Shown: in pieces, positions 1-11,869 of the stretch | How positions within the stretch are numbered: the first letter of the stretch is position 1 | Layout of the letters: each line of letters opens with the position of its first letter | Assembly (NCBI GenBank): GCA_903813345.2 | Contig: CAIIXF020000007.1 | Coordinates: 25,347,564 to 25,407,563 of the forward strand | DNA: 60,000 nt | Direction: 5' to 3' | Source of the DNA: Owenia fusiformis | Lineage: Eukaryota; Annelida; Polychaeta; Sabellida; Oweniidae | Notes under the pieces: model-generated | What the model saw: the letters and a program-made list of their open reading frames with translations, nothing else | The model's database searches: none | What the model was told of the DNA's origin: nothing | Made by a program: the position numbers and the translations under genes

Positions 1-610
1 ACGTAAATTATTCTCTCAAGGGTATTTGAAATAGCTCCTTCTGGAACTGCATTTAAGAATTCATTTGCAACTTGTCCCAAAGTAATGTTCTTGTGAAGAT
101 CAAGACATGGTCACATGTGGTTACTGTGTAGCCACTGAGTTTTCTGACTGGTTTTGGCATCTGTAACAATTTCTGTTCCATTTTTATGTGATGAAACTAT
201 GTAATGTTGATATCTAGTATTAGTATATATATCCATGTTACTTCAGTGATCTCCACAGGATTTTTCTCAAGTGGGTGCTAAATTCTCATTTTCACAATTC
301 ATACCAAAATTGATCAAAATATGCCCAAATTACATGATTTTTCTCATTTTCAAGTGGTTGCAAATGGATTTTCAGGTGGGTGCAAGCCTATTATTAAAAG
401 CTCAGGTAGGTGCTGCACCCACTTGCTTTAATGCTGGGGAGATCATTGAACTTACTCTTCAATACCATCATTTTGGAGCATGGTATTGAACTTTCATATA
501 AATCAAATGACATAAGTCAATCATTTGTTGACAAAGATATTTATCGGGGATTCATTCCTAGGTAACAAGAATGAAGTGAAAAATGTCTCAAAAAACTGTT
601 TGTTTTCCAG
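1..610 (+). other. RBM45 intron, 5' part of gene lies outside window
   Basis: No coding exon is seen here. The first recognisable exon opens at 611 in the middle of the second RNA-recognition motif, so this stretch is intron and RRM1 must lie upstream of the window. Positions 250-425 hold degenerate 'gtgggtgc' blocks that look like an old MITE-type repeat, but I cannot define its ends. Confidence 0.6.
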
Positions 611-3600
611 CAATTTGGCAAAGTTCAGAGCGTGATGATCAATGAGGACAAAGTGACAGGAAAGAGGAAGAACTTTGGATATGTCTCTTTCTTCAGAGCA
701 TCCCATGCAGCCAAGGCCCTGGAGGAGTGTGACAGAAGTGAGTTGTTGTTGTTTATGTAGCTGTTTTGTTATACTATATCTAGAAAATTAGACATTTTCG
801 TTCGCATTTTTATTATTTATTTAGTATAAAGAAAGGAAATCTTTGTCATTTTGACCTTTTTAAATTTTCTAGTTTCTACTAAAAGACAATGAGCCTGTAT
901 CTGCTTATTTTTTATGTCAACACCATTGTTTACTTTTTTGTGGATGTCATTCAGCGGTTGGTGTTTGGTGTCTGTAACAAATGGCAGGTGGTGGCATTTT
1001 GCATGTTAATGCCTCATTTATGCTTTGATAGCTAGGATAGAATTTATGTATGATTGAAATAAAAATGTTATTCCCAAAATGTTTGAATCTGCTTGTAAGT
1101 CATTTTGGGCTCAAAAGAGTGACAGTGATATTTTCCAATTTTCAGAATACAAACCTAAATTTGCTGAACCACGAGGCATGAAGCGTGTAAGAGAAAACTC
1201 AGGTTCTTACGATGATCGTAGCTGGGGTGGGAGGTCAGATCGTAGTGGTGATCGATACTCAGATAGAAGCTTCTATGGCGATAGGGATCGTCATGGTGAC
1301 AGGTATGACATCTACACTAACATGATAATAAGCATTTTTTCACTATGTATAGGATATCCTATGATTTCGAGTGATATCGTTTTTATCCACAAGTTGCTAT
1401 TGATATCAGGACAAAAGAACATAGCGAATGAGTGCTGATATTGATATCAGTAAGTGGTATTTTTTTTCCTTGCTGTGTTCGCATTTGCCTGTTTTTTATA
1501 ATATATTTACATTCTCATTCTCTTCGCTCAGTACTAGACCCTAAATTGTCTAAATCCAGGCCAAAATCAAACAAACTGGAGTGGTCATCCATATTTCTCA
1601 ATTGATCATGTGACTCACAAATTCACTGTGTATTCATCAAATTGACAGGAGTTTTTAACTCCGTTGAGAAAGTCTCATCTGTGGAATATTCTCCATATTA
1701 TATATTTTATTTATTTATTCTTCAAGTACATTCACACCCCTTGGGGTCAAGTACATGTACAAACAAAAATTATAACAATTATAAAGAAAGGAAAAAGAAG
1801 ACATTTACATGTAAAAAAGACTACATAACTATTAGTATTACTATTAATGATGATGATGCATTAGTGCACGAGAGATATAGCTATTGGTACTGGATGTAAA
1901 TATATATTTTGCTACATTTATACAGTTTTGATCTTAACCAGACATCAAATAAATAAATGGATTTTCTTGTACTGGCATTTTCATTTTAGACAACATTATA
2001 CTTCTTTGTTTATTATGTTTCGTACAGTGAAGGAGATAGTGTTCTTCATTTTCTATAATATTGCCTGTTTCGCATTTTCTCTCATTTTCACTCTTATATA
2101 TAGTTATTGCTTTTCTCCACACATTTGCAAAATGTCATAAATATAATTACATGTTATCATACAGAGTTGACCTCAATTATTGGATAAGTAATTAATATTC
2201 TTTGGTCCATACAGTATAAGCTTCTCTTATTGGACTCCCACTCGTCAATCATTAGTCAAATGTTCATGTATTGAAATTAAATTGTGTTCAGATTCTGTAA
2301 TTATGAAAAATTATTTCAATCTGTGATCTCCCTAAAGAGCAACTGGTGGTTCACCCTGACCTGTTGAAAATATGGTTGAAATATTGAAATATTTTGACCA
2401 AATCCAGTAAAATTAGCACCCTGATGAGCAAAAATACTAGAAAGATCACTGAAATTTGTGACGTATACTTTTCAGGCACAGAGATGAGGATCGTTATATG
2501 GACAGACGTAGATTGGACAGAGGCTATGGTACAAGTGGAGACAGAGGATATGGGGGTAGAGACATGGGGTCAAGAGATATTGGAGGTTCTAGCCACCTCA
2601 TGGACTATGGTGTATCTGCTAAAGGTATAACTTGCTTTGAGATCAACATTGTTTGACTTTCATTTTAATTCCTTTTTTAGGTGTTTCTTAATAAAATATA
2701 ACCCTACTATCACACCAAACTAGTTCTCACTACGTTCTCGAAAACGGGCTTAAACTGTGCACGAATGGATTTGATTTTAAAAACCCACTAAGAACCGTTT
2801 GGGATCTGTTTACAAACTTCATGAAACTACTAGAACGAGTAGGTCCTCCAGCATTTAGAGCATGCTCAAAATTTTCTGGTGATCATCAAAACGTTGCCGA
2901 ATCGGTTTTAAACTGTGTGCGAACTGAATGAATGTAGCTACAACGTTCTACGGTCTGTTTACGAACTTCATGGACTTTCCCGGACGGGGTATGTGATTTA
3001 GAATTTTGAATCGATTCAAAATTCGATCGCGACCATACCGTTCTGTAATCAGGTCATGATGACCTTCTAGACCAAGGGATGGTTTATACTACGTTGCACA
3101 CCGACGTGGTGCGACCTGAACGAACTGCGAATGAGATGGACGTATTGAAGACTGTTTATGAACGAAGTAGCTAATTATTTTAGACATATATCCCGACCGC
3201 AGCCAGATTGAGCCCGTTTTACGACATTTTCGTAGGACTGGTAAGAACGGGTAAGAACTAGTTTGGTGTGATAGGGGGGTTAGAGAACACTGAAACATAA
3301 TTCCACAACACAAAAGTCAGAAAATGTTCTAAATATCTAAATATCTTCCCACTTTTTACACACTTGTACCCTTACACACTTGTACAGCAATTTTTATGAA
3401 TCTATACTTTCATTTCTTTTCTCAAACTCATGTTTTTGCATCCCTCAAATTCTTGTACACTTACACACTTGTACACTTTTACTTCTTGTACAACATTGCT
3501 GACTTTCTCGCATTTCAAGATTAATTTTACGTACAATTTTTACATTCTGATTTTCAGTTTCATGAGATATTTTAAATATCTTAGGTTTTAATTTTAACTT

Positions 3601-6313
3601 TTGAAAAATGGACGTTTAAAAAATCAAAATAGCTTATTTTATGATACCATATTTTTCATTGTTACTCTGACCAATCACAAAATTATTGACTCACTTAGTC
3701 GATCTTATTTAAAGGGATATACTCAGCCATTTAGTACCCAACAAAAAATCAATGCTTTATGTTCTGTTAAAGAACCCATATTCTTATCATTGAAAATGGA
3801 TTCTACCAACACTATCACACAAGAATCTACTTGTTGAGAGTTTTTCTGAGATAATGAGGATTTTGTATGTACATATGTATTCATATGATGATGTCCCCAT
3901 GTTAAGTCAATGGTCTGACTAACCAAGAGTTGCCTTGTAATTCCAGCAATGCAGCCAGGTTTTGGCATGGACCTGTACAGTGATGTAGACCATGAGAACT
4001 GCACCAATATTCAAATTGTTGGCTCTGTGACGCTATCCAAGGGTCAGATCATGTCTCTTTGTGACCTCATACCTGGTCTTGTTAATGTTGAGGGTGCTCC
4101 CAGTTCCAGCAGAATGACGTGTAAGTTCATGAAACGAGGATCTTAATGTTAATTTTTATTATTTTAACTTAACAAATACTTATCAGTTAAGATTTGAGAC
4201 TTGACCTTCAATGACCTTCTCAAGGTTAAAAAAGGTCAACTTTCTTCAAATTGTCCAAATTTTTTTCCAAAATCATCTACAAGTTCTCAGAAGTTCAAAT
4301 CTGACTTTAGATTTGAGATATGACCTTCTATGACTTTCTCAAGATCAAAAAAGGTCAAAAGGTCTTTTTTCAACTTGCTTCAACTTGACCCAAATATTTC
4401 TTTTCAAGGTCATCTACAAGTTCTCAGAAGTTTAAATTTGACTTAAGATTGAACTCACAATATTGTGAGCAACTAGGTGGTGACATTTTGTCATCTTAAT
4501 GCCTTGTTATTTATTGAATTTGTTTTACATTGCATAATAAAACATAAACACTTTGCCATAGCATTTTCAGCCACTTGGTTAATATTGAATGATTTTTGGC
4601 TTGTTAATAAAATAATCAATGCCAAAGTTGTAATATAAAACTTACAATTTGTCTGTTTTCAGCCAGTTATTTTGTAAAGTACAGCACACCTCAGTGTGCA
4701 TCATACGCCAAAGCCAAACTGCATGGGTTTGAGTATCCTATTGGAGCGAAACTTGTGGTGACATACTCAGAAGACCAAGCGGACCCTTCCAGTGTTCAGA
4801 GTAATCTTGCCACCCTTGCTGAGTCTATTGCAAAGGTATAAAGCTTTGTGTTGTTATATCATTTGAATGTTTTGCACGCTCCCCTTTGCTAATAACTGAT
4901 CCCATGATTAGATTACTCAGTGCCGGTTCTAGTCTTCAACATACCACTGTCAGGGAAAATCGTCAGTATCAGGTTACATCATAAGGTGGCCATTCCCTTG
5001 CTCATGCCACATGATTGGAAAATCCAGAGAACTTGAAAAATTGCATTGTGCGTACCAATGCCATGGCCATTAACACTGCCTTGTGAGTTCAAAATAAAAG
5101 GATGAGTATTATATGTCTACATTTTTTGGAAGTACAATTATTATTTGACTTTAAAATCATATATTGCAATTCTTTTTCCAGTGAAACATGTTGACCATAA
5201 TAGAATAGCATGAACTAGTATAAAAATTCAGAATTTCAGAAAAGGATGAAAAGAAATGAATTCGCAAAGTATGAAGTAAACAAATAATTTGTGAAAATAT
5301 CCAATTGTATTGAAATTCGTCTTTCCTTTGTTTCAGGAAATAATGTTTTCATGGAATCATAATTTTTGTTTTAGGCTGGCAACCTCTTACAAAAGGCAGG
5401 AATGGGGAACTCAATAAGACCAGATGCAGCACAGCAGTTAAATCAGGTAATCACCTGTTTAGTATTCTGAGAAACAACCAATATATAGTGCATGTATATG
5501 ATAGATATTCTGAGAGCCAAGGGCAAGGCTCAATACAAGACATAATACATTTGGTGCCTTTAATAATTCATTTTTGCAATGTCTAAAACTTGGTTCCTAG
5601 TCGACTTTGGCTCATAGTTCAAAAGGAATGATTAGTTCTATTCAGCCAACCACGACCACATGTGAATAAATAACATATCAAAGAGGAGAAATATAACTTG
5701 ATGTTGTTATTGTTAGTTGGTGAGTAGCATACAGAATGTGACGCAAGGCGGCTCAATGATGGATGGGAACCAAGCTATGGATAGGATCAGCTATACCAAT
5801 ATACCTCTACCCCCACCCAAGCCCATGTTGAGTCTAGATACCCCGGTAGCTCAGAAAACCTTTGTCGTGTTCAACCCAGAGCCTATCCCAATTCATATTA
5901 TGGAGGATCTGTTTTGCCGTTTTGGAGATATGATAGAAGCTTACATTGTTCCAGGTAATCACAAGATTATGATATTGCATCTTTGCATTTCTTATAAACT
6001 CTTTAAGTTGGTAATTTGTTAAAGTCGTGAATTAATATGAACAAGTGTTTCATTTTAAAACATTTAATACTGAATAGTATTGAGATCAGGTCTAACCATA
6101 TATGGTCATATTTCAGGACGTAACTTTGGGTACGTAAAATACGCTAGCAAACGTGCAGCTGAGGAGGCCATGAGTGTTGTTCATGGACAGGAAGTGTGCA
6201 ACTCACGTCTAAAGGTTTTACCAGCAGAAGAATCACGTCAAGAAAAAGCTAAACGCTTGAGACAAGAACAAATTGGCGATGGAGATACTGAAATGCGAGA
6301 ATCATGGGATTAG
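611..6313 (+). CDS. RBM45: RNA-binding protein 45 (RBM45/DRB1) homologue, 3' eight exons
   Basis: RBM45 is a multi-RRM protein that binds GC-rich RNA in nucleus and cytoplasm. Exons with GT/AG junctions and matching phases are 611-737, 1146-1302, 2476-2624, 3947-4120, 4663-4835, 5375-5446, 5717-5954 and 6117-6313. The first holds the end of RRM2 (RNP1-like KNFGYVSF, then ALEECDR, as in the vertebrate protein). Exons 2-3 form a linker rich in Asp-Arg and Gly. Exons 4-5 form RRM3 (YFVKYSTPQCASYAKAKLHG). Exon 6 and the start of exon 7 are a short linker. Exons 7-8 form the last RRM (TFVVFNPEPIPIHIMEDLF, then GRNFGYVKYA), followed by a basic tail and a stop at 6313. The match to vertebrate RBM45 continues to the C terminus. 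RRM1 is missing only because of the window edge. The DR-rich linker is longer than I recall in vertebrates. Confidence 0.93.
911..1014 (-). repeat. Short dispersed repeat family S, copy 1
   Basis: This copy reads in reverse. It has the family landmarks: CATTAACATGC near the 5' end, a block CCATTTGTTACAGAC, and a 3' end with TGTTGACATAA. It lies in an RBM45 intron. Other copies are at 4477, 8315, 31081, 41898, 54483 and 57764. Confidence 0.6.
2702..3279. mobile_element. Non-autonomous inverted-repeat element (family T), copy 1
   Basis: The left end CCCTACTATCACACC continues with AAACTAGTTCTCAC. The right end is the inverse, GTAAGAACTAGTTTGGTG then TGATAGGGGGG. Flanks are TAA on the left and TTA on the right. 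A longer relative lies at 33713-34520. No transposase is seen. The inverted ends and dispersed copies support a MITE. The TWA flanks hint at a PIF/Harbinger-type target, but they are not direct repeats. It sits inside an RBM45 intron. Confidence 0.7.
4170..4450. repeat. Degenerate tandem duplication of about 125 bp
   Basis: Two successive blocks each run from 'atttgaga-atgaccttc' through 'ctcaag-tcaaaaaaggtcaa' to 'catctacaagttctcagaag'. The GACCTT/AAGGTC words resemble the AAGGTCA-rich repeats common in marine invertebrate genomes. It lies in an RBM45 intron. Confidence 0.5.
4477..4503 (-). repeat. Short dispersed repeat family S, 5' fragment
   Basis: Only the 5' part of family S remains: GGCATTAAGATG followed by the inverse of 'gtggtgacattttg'. 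The remainder is absent. Confidence 0.4.
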
Positions 6314-8130
6314 CAAGGTATCCTTTGAATGACACTTTTTGAGATCTATTTTCATTTTGTGATAATAGATATTAAAATTTGTACATGATCTCAGGGAAAT
6401 TAAATACAGTATTATCATTTTTCATTAAGTCTTGTAATTTGGTGTATTACTATTATTATTTGAAGATGTTTCTTTGGTTCCACTCTATATCAAGGTAAGT
6501 AAAGTGTTGAAACCGATTGAAATTGATTAAAATTCAAAATTGAAAATTAATTGAGAAAAGAGTCTATTTATACTCATTAACATTTGAACATATTTGCATA
6601 TTTGAATTTACATTGTAGTGACGAGAAGAAAAGACAGAACACACATAAACAGATGACGGATGACTCTCACATGGACGACATTACAGCTTAAGAAGACTTT
6701 ATTTGTACAAAGACATCACACACAAAATGGAAACAGCTTTTCTTATAGACCATCTAAATACAATACTAGCTTACATACTTGGGGACATACATATACAATG
6801 TCAATATACCTACAGATATACATATACAAAGAAGACAGGACACCTTGCAGTTGACCTTCACAAATTAAAATTTGGAGACATGTATTATACAAACTAAGAG
6901 GACCAAACTGAGAAGACTATTTCAACAAACATATGAAGTGAAGACAGGAAGTTTTTTGTCATTGACGAAAGAACCATTGGGAGATAACAAATTTGATTTG
7001 TGCGGCATATGATGTACGGTTTTTGACAATGTATTTGACAAATTTTGAAATGTATATGACAGTATGTATGTGACAAAGTTTGTGTGATAATGGGTATTTG
7101 ACAACATGTAAGTTAAAACATGTAGGTGACGAAAAGTAGGTGACAGTAAGGGACAAATGTGTGTGACAGCATGCAAAAAACAGAAGCAATAGAGTAATAC
7201 TATGATACAGGTCCTTAGCTCGGGGAGTTTCAAGTTTGGGAACCCACCGTTGGCCAAATTTTTTTTTCACAAATCATGCAGTTTTTCATCATTCTAAGCA
7301 CTTTTCAAGTGATTTTGGCCAAAGTTGTCAAATGTGGACCCCTGGGATTTTTTGAAAAATGAACCCCTTAGAAGCTGGCTAGGGGCCTGTTATAATAACT
7401 TTATAGTTTATCATAAAGGTACTAAGACGTATTCCAATTTGTTGGTTTCATCTGGAAGACAGAATTATGAAGTTTTAGTTAATGAACTATACCTGTACAA
7501 TATAAAGACAGATTTAGTACATTGTATTTCAGAATTGACTGTATTTTTTAAGAGCATGAAACATACATGTGTGACGCAAATATCTTTTATATTAAATGTT
7601 GTTGGCTTGATGTGACAGTACCATACAAATATGGACATTTCAGTTGATTAAAACAAGCTGTATGACAGTCTATGTTGTGACATAAAACTGTATATAGCAG
7701 GTGTGGACGGTATTCTACATTGCTGAAAAAAACATAGAGACTGGGGTGAAATTTGTTGAAAAAACATAGTAATGAAACGTGATGATAAGCGAAGCTGTAA
7801 TCTGAATGACTTCTATTTATTTTCAAACTATACTCGATTATTGGGAGCCAAACTACAGCATACTTCAGACTAGCCAGACCTAAAGTATAATATTCTTTTT
7901 TACACATACAAATTAGTTCAGCTTCAAGTTACGAATTCTAGACTGTTGTTGGAACCATACCATCAGATTCTATTGATTCACTTATCATTTTAAGCTGAAC
8001 TTGTAAAGAAGGGACTTTCCCAGTTCAGTCAATTTCACGACTTACATTATTTATCTTTGCTTACATATATTTGTGTATATGTAATTTGTACACGAATATG
8101 AATGATAAATAAACGTATATATAAACAAAA
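6314..8130 (+). other. RBM45 3' UTR and downstream simple repeats
   Basis: No coding signal follows the RBM45 stop. A degenerate tandem of 'atgtatgtgaca'-type units fills about 7015-7175. A candidate polyadenylation signal AATAAA lies at 8108-8113. The long distance from the stop makes the exact 3' end uncertain. Confidence 0.45.
7235..7392 (-). mobile_element. hAT-like MITE fragment (family H)
   Basis: Read in reverse, it starts CAGGCCCCTAGCCAGC and contains GGCCAAAATCACTTGAAAAG and a block TGCATGATTT. These also occur in the same order in the more complete element at 32300-32499, so it is a truncated copy of that family. Confidence 0.55.
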
Positions 8131-8314
8131 GACACATTTTATGTTCACTTATAGTCTAATTTGAGGAAGACGATTATGGTGTCCATAGTGAGAATTCCAT
8201 GAGAAGTTTTCTCATCATACATGTCATATGTCTCTCATTATATGGCCCTTGGACTGTCAAAAACCAAATATTCCTAAGAAAAATTAAATTCTTATAATTA
8301 AGATTAACCACTAG

Positions 8315-8443
8315 TTATGTCACCACCACAAGTGGTGAAATATTGTTATAGTTTCCAATTTTTGTGGACAATGTTCAGCGGTTGGCGTTCGAAGTGCAGT
8401 ATCTGTAACAAATGACAGGTAGTGACACTGCATGTTAATGCCT
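8315..8443 (-). repeat. Short dispersed repeat family S, full copy
   Basis: Reverse-oriented and near full length. The 3' end carries a small hairpin built on TCACCACCACAAGTGGTGA. The body has the inverse of 'ttcagcggttggcgttc' and 'tctgtaacaaatgacaggt'. The 5' end is GGCATTAACATGC. Confidence 0.65.
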
Positions 8444-9204
8444 TGTTGGACTTAGTTCAGAATGGTGACCAAGTCCAGTTGATTTTGCTGAGTACATGGC
8501 TTTTATAAATGCCGAAACATGGGATTTCATCGTCTAAGTTGGTCAATATCACGCCGACTGCTCGATCTTATTCATGACATTGTGTGCTGGCTCATTTTGT
8601 CTAAGAATAATCAACTTTCGAATTGAAAAAAAATGTGTGAAAATCTTGAAATTTCTTGTAAAAACGACCTACTCCTAGAAATAGATCATTAGGCGATGAC
8701 ATCCCTGGTAAAAGGGAATTTTTTTTGAAAAAAACCCCATAAATGTTCAAAAGTGTCCGTTAATTTAACGTATGGGACTCCATTGAAATGTTGAACTTGT
8801 CCCTAATAGTAAGGAGTGGCTCCAAACTAGTCACAACATTTGACCTCACATGGACTACCCCTAGAAACCCCTGTCTTAGCAGAATGTATCTTAGACAGAA
8901 CATATTTAGTGAGAAAACTACATGTATTTGTATGTAGCCGATTGATACGTATATGTTGCCATTTCGATTTTATATTCAAGCTTAAACTCTATAGTAGCGA
9001 GTTTAAGCTACACGTTTTTCTTGGGAATTGTAATAATATGACCTCAGGGAGTCTGTCCCCCCTCTCAATTTGACTTCCCATGGGCTTGATTACTTTTTCC
9101 TTATGCTTTATATCTTTGATGAGAAAGTGAGTACAACGAAGAGAAGGATTTATCCCCAGAGGACCAATTGACTGTTCGCGTACACGTTCTCATAAAAACG
9201 TATA

Positions 9205-10094
9205 CACCCTTGGTATACGCAGCTAACGAAAATTGACCGGTACGGGTCAAAAGCTGGACCGGTTCGGGTTAACGGTTTTATTTGAATTTAAAATAGCCAT
9301 AACTTGCTCATTATTGACTTCCTCGTGTCTAATTTGAAATATATGATGCCTCCCGATGCTTTTAAGTACCCCAATTTTTTACAGATTTTTAAACAGACCA
9401 AAACTCTCTAAATGCGCATTTATTCTCTTTTCTCTGGAGAACGACTGTCTCATTTTCACGATAACTTTTATTTAGTACTTCTAACATATAAGATCTATTT
9501 TTCCCCATCAAGGCATGATGTAAATGACATGCTATTTACATCTTGTGAGTTTGAATGACGCGCGTTTGATTTTATAAAAAATGCCAAACTTTGTGACAAA
9601 GAATTTCATCCTGCTTGCAGCGAGAAGACGGACCGGTTCGGGGAAATCTGCTTGTAGCGAGAAGACGGACCGGTTCGGGGCAATAGCTGATGAAATTCTT
9701 TGTCACAAAGTTTGGCATTTTTTATAAAATCAAACGCGCGTCATTGAAACTCACAAGATGTAAATAGCATGTCATTTACATCATACCTTGATGGGGAAAA
9801 ATAGATCTTATATGTTAGAAGTACTAAATAAAAGTTATCGTGAAAATGAGACAGTCGTTCTCGAGAGAAAAGAGCATAAATGCGCATTTAGAGAGTTTTG
9901 GTCCGTTTAAAAATCTGTAAAAAATTGGGGTACCTAAAAGCATCGGGAGGCATCATATATTTCAAATTAGACACGAGGAAGTCAATATTGAGCAAGTTAT
10001 GGCTATTTTAAATTCAAATAAAACCGTTAACCCGTACCGGTCCAGCTTTTGACCCGTACCGGTCAATTTTCGTTAGCTACGTATACCAAGGGTG
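9205..10094. mobile_element. 890 bp full-length palindromic (foldback) element with 5 bp target duplication
   Basis: The two halves are reverse complements over about 400 bp per arm with few mismatches. The ends are CACCCTTGGTATACG and its inverse. Flanking direct repeats GTATA lie at 9200-9204 and 10095-10099. The centre (about 9617-9685) holds a direct duplication of an AGCGAGAAGACGGACCGGTT block. No ORF spans it. The high arm identity suggests either recent formation or ongoing gene conversion. The transposon class is unknown; the CAC start with a 5 bp duplication is seen in Transib-type elements, but that alone does not identify it. Confidence 0.85.
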
Positions 10095-10109
10095 GTATAA
10101 CTGAATCTC

Positions 10110-10445
10110 CCGATAACAACATAATATTTTAAAAACTAATTAGCTTTATTTGGAGAAGTGCTATTTAAATCAATTATAGCTTAAAATATATCTGTTCTGA
10201 ATCCTTTTAAAATTAAAAACATTAGATAACAACATAATATTAAACTAATAAACAAGGCTATATTTCAAAAATTATAAAATCAATTTTGAACGTAAAATAT
10301 ATACTAGAAAAGTATCCGTTTTGAATGCTTTAAAAATGAAAAACATCGGATAACAACATAATATCAAACTATACAATTGTATTTCAAAAAGTATAAAATC
10401 AATTTTCGACGTAAAATCTATAAATCCATTTTGAATCCTTTTAGC
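10110..10445. repeat. Three degenerate tandem copies of an AT-rich unit of about 115 bp
   Basis: GATAACAACATAATAT recurs near 10112, 10218 and 10349. The later copies are followed by 'tataaaatcaattttgaacgtaaaat'-like blocks. There is no coding potential. Confidence 0.55.
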
Positions 10446-10729
10446 TGTTTTTTACACGAAAGCAAATGAGGTATTTCAAGAGCGTTCTCACAAATGGGTT
10501 TGATTATTCCATGGTATACAATTAATCCGTCGGTGATTCAACAGTTTCATCCGAAGTTTCTTTAATCAAACTGTTCAAGAATTAGTTTCCCTTTCGAAAC
10601 TGTTTAGTGCAATATTAAACACAAAAAATGTCACATATTTATTTAAAGTCTACATTGAAACAAATAAATGTTTTGGTATATAAGTAAAATGCTACGTGGT
10701 AGTCCTCCTTACAACATCCGAACATGAGT

Positions 10730-11652
10730 TTTATTTACAAGTTTCACACTATCATAAAAAGTGAAGTTCTCTGTGACTCCTTTACAAGTCGTAATGTCAT
10801 ATTTTTGTCTATCATCAACTTGACCCCCTATCCACTTTAATAACAGTTGTTGAACTAGGGGGGGGGGGGGGGGGTTCTTGAAGTTAGTGTAGTCCTATTT
10901 TGTAAATTTACTATGCTGTTTAATATCACATATAAATTAGAGGCAAGGCATTGTTCTCTGCAGAGCATGAGTGTTTACTGTAGTTATTTATGATGTCCTT
11001 TCTTCTTGCCCTTCCCCCTATTCTTTCCATTGTTGCTTCCATGGCTGCCAGCGCTGCTATTGCTGCTGTGAGACCCTCGCCGTCCGTTATTGTGACCTCT
11101 CCCGTGTCCTTTACCAGGCTTGCAGAACACGCCCTGGAGCACCGCACAACATGAACAGAAAGCTCCCATCGTTCACCTGAATAAGGAATGGCATTACACT
11201 TAATAAGACATTTACATGACCTCAACTTAAGTCACCAACTCATTTTAATTATAAGAGTGAAATAATTTGTTACAGATCATGCCGGAAAGACGGTCACATA
11301 AATGGTTATAGCAATATGGCAATTTTTGGCGGCCCGGAGAGCTCCAGAGGACATGACATTCTTCTCCAACCTATTTGAGAAGAATGAACAAACCTCTCTC
11401 ACATAATTGAAATTTGCTAACGTAAAGGTTCAATCACAAATGTGATTTATAATACGCATTCTGACTAACACAATGACCAACTATGGGAATGAAATACTCA
11501 AAACAAAGGTTGTACCTTGAATACTACAAATCACCAAAACATATTTCCTACTGTAAAAATATTCCAAATTCTATGCAGTTTTTGTCAGTTAGCATCAAGT
11601 AGTATTGCAGTAATAAGATATAATTATTAATTAATTGTATTCGATACTTACT
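10730..11652 (-). CDS. Candidate spliced gene for a 61-residue MGxxCSCC basic protein
   Basis: The coding part is 11169-10984 (-). The protein begins MGAFCSCCAVLQGVFC, a Gly2 plus clustered Cys pattern typical of N-myristoylated and palmitoylated membrane-attached proteins. The rest is Gly/Ser/His-rich and ends in a Lys-rich tail (GKKKGHHK). A good acceptor (ccttattcag) ends at 11178, only 8 bases before the ATG. A strong donor GTAAGTAT begins at 11651, so a 5' UTR exon ending at 11652 is plausible. AATAAA on this strand near 10733 could serve polyadenylation. I do not recognise the family. Acylation and the gene itself are inferences from short signals. Confidence 0.4.
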
Positions 11653-11869
11653 TTGTTTTAGGTCTAGCTGGAAAGACAATCTAATTCACCATCAAAAATA
11701 TGTTTTGCATTTACAAGCTCGTGAATTGCTTGGTAGTTCCTTTCTCCTTTAATAGTATAACACCCTGGATAAATACATAGACAATTGTAGTTTATACGGA
11801 ACCAATGGCAACCATAATGGCTACAAAAACAAGAAGGACATTGACACCAGAAGCAATTGTTTACCATTG

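Noticed and set aside
3089-3313. ORF shared with 34327-34575 (FLPVLRK...QFVQVAPRRCAT)
   Set aside because: The similarity is explained by the two family T elements; the frame covers terminal inverted-repeat sequence and has no start or domain in common with a transposase.
11664-11867. Cys-rich ORF (MVNNCFWCQCPSCFC start) on the minus strand
   Set aside because: No signal peptide or regular Cys spacing, and it stops just before the strong donor at 11651; better explained as part of a 5' UTR exon.
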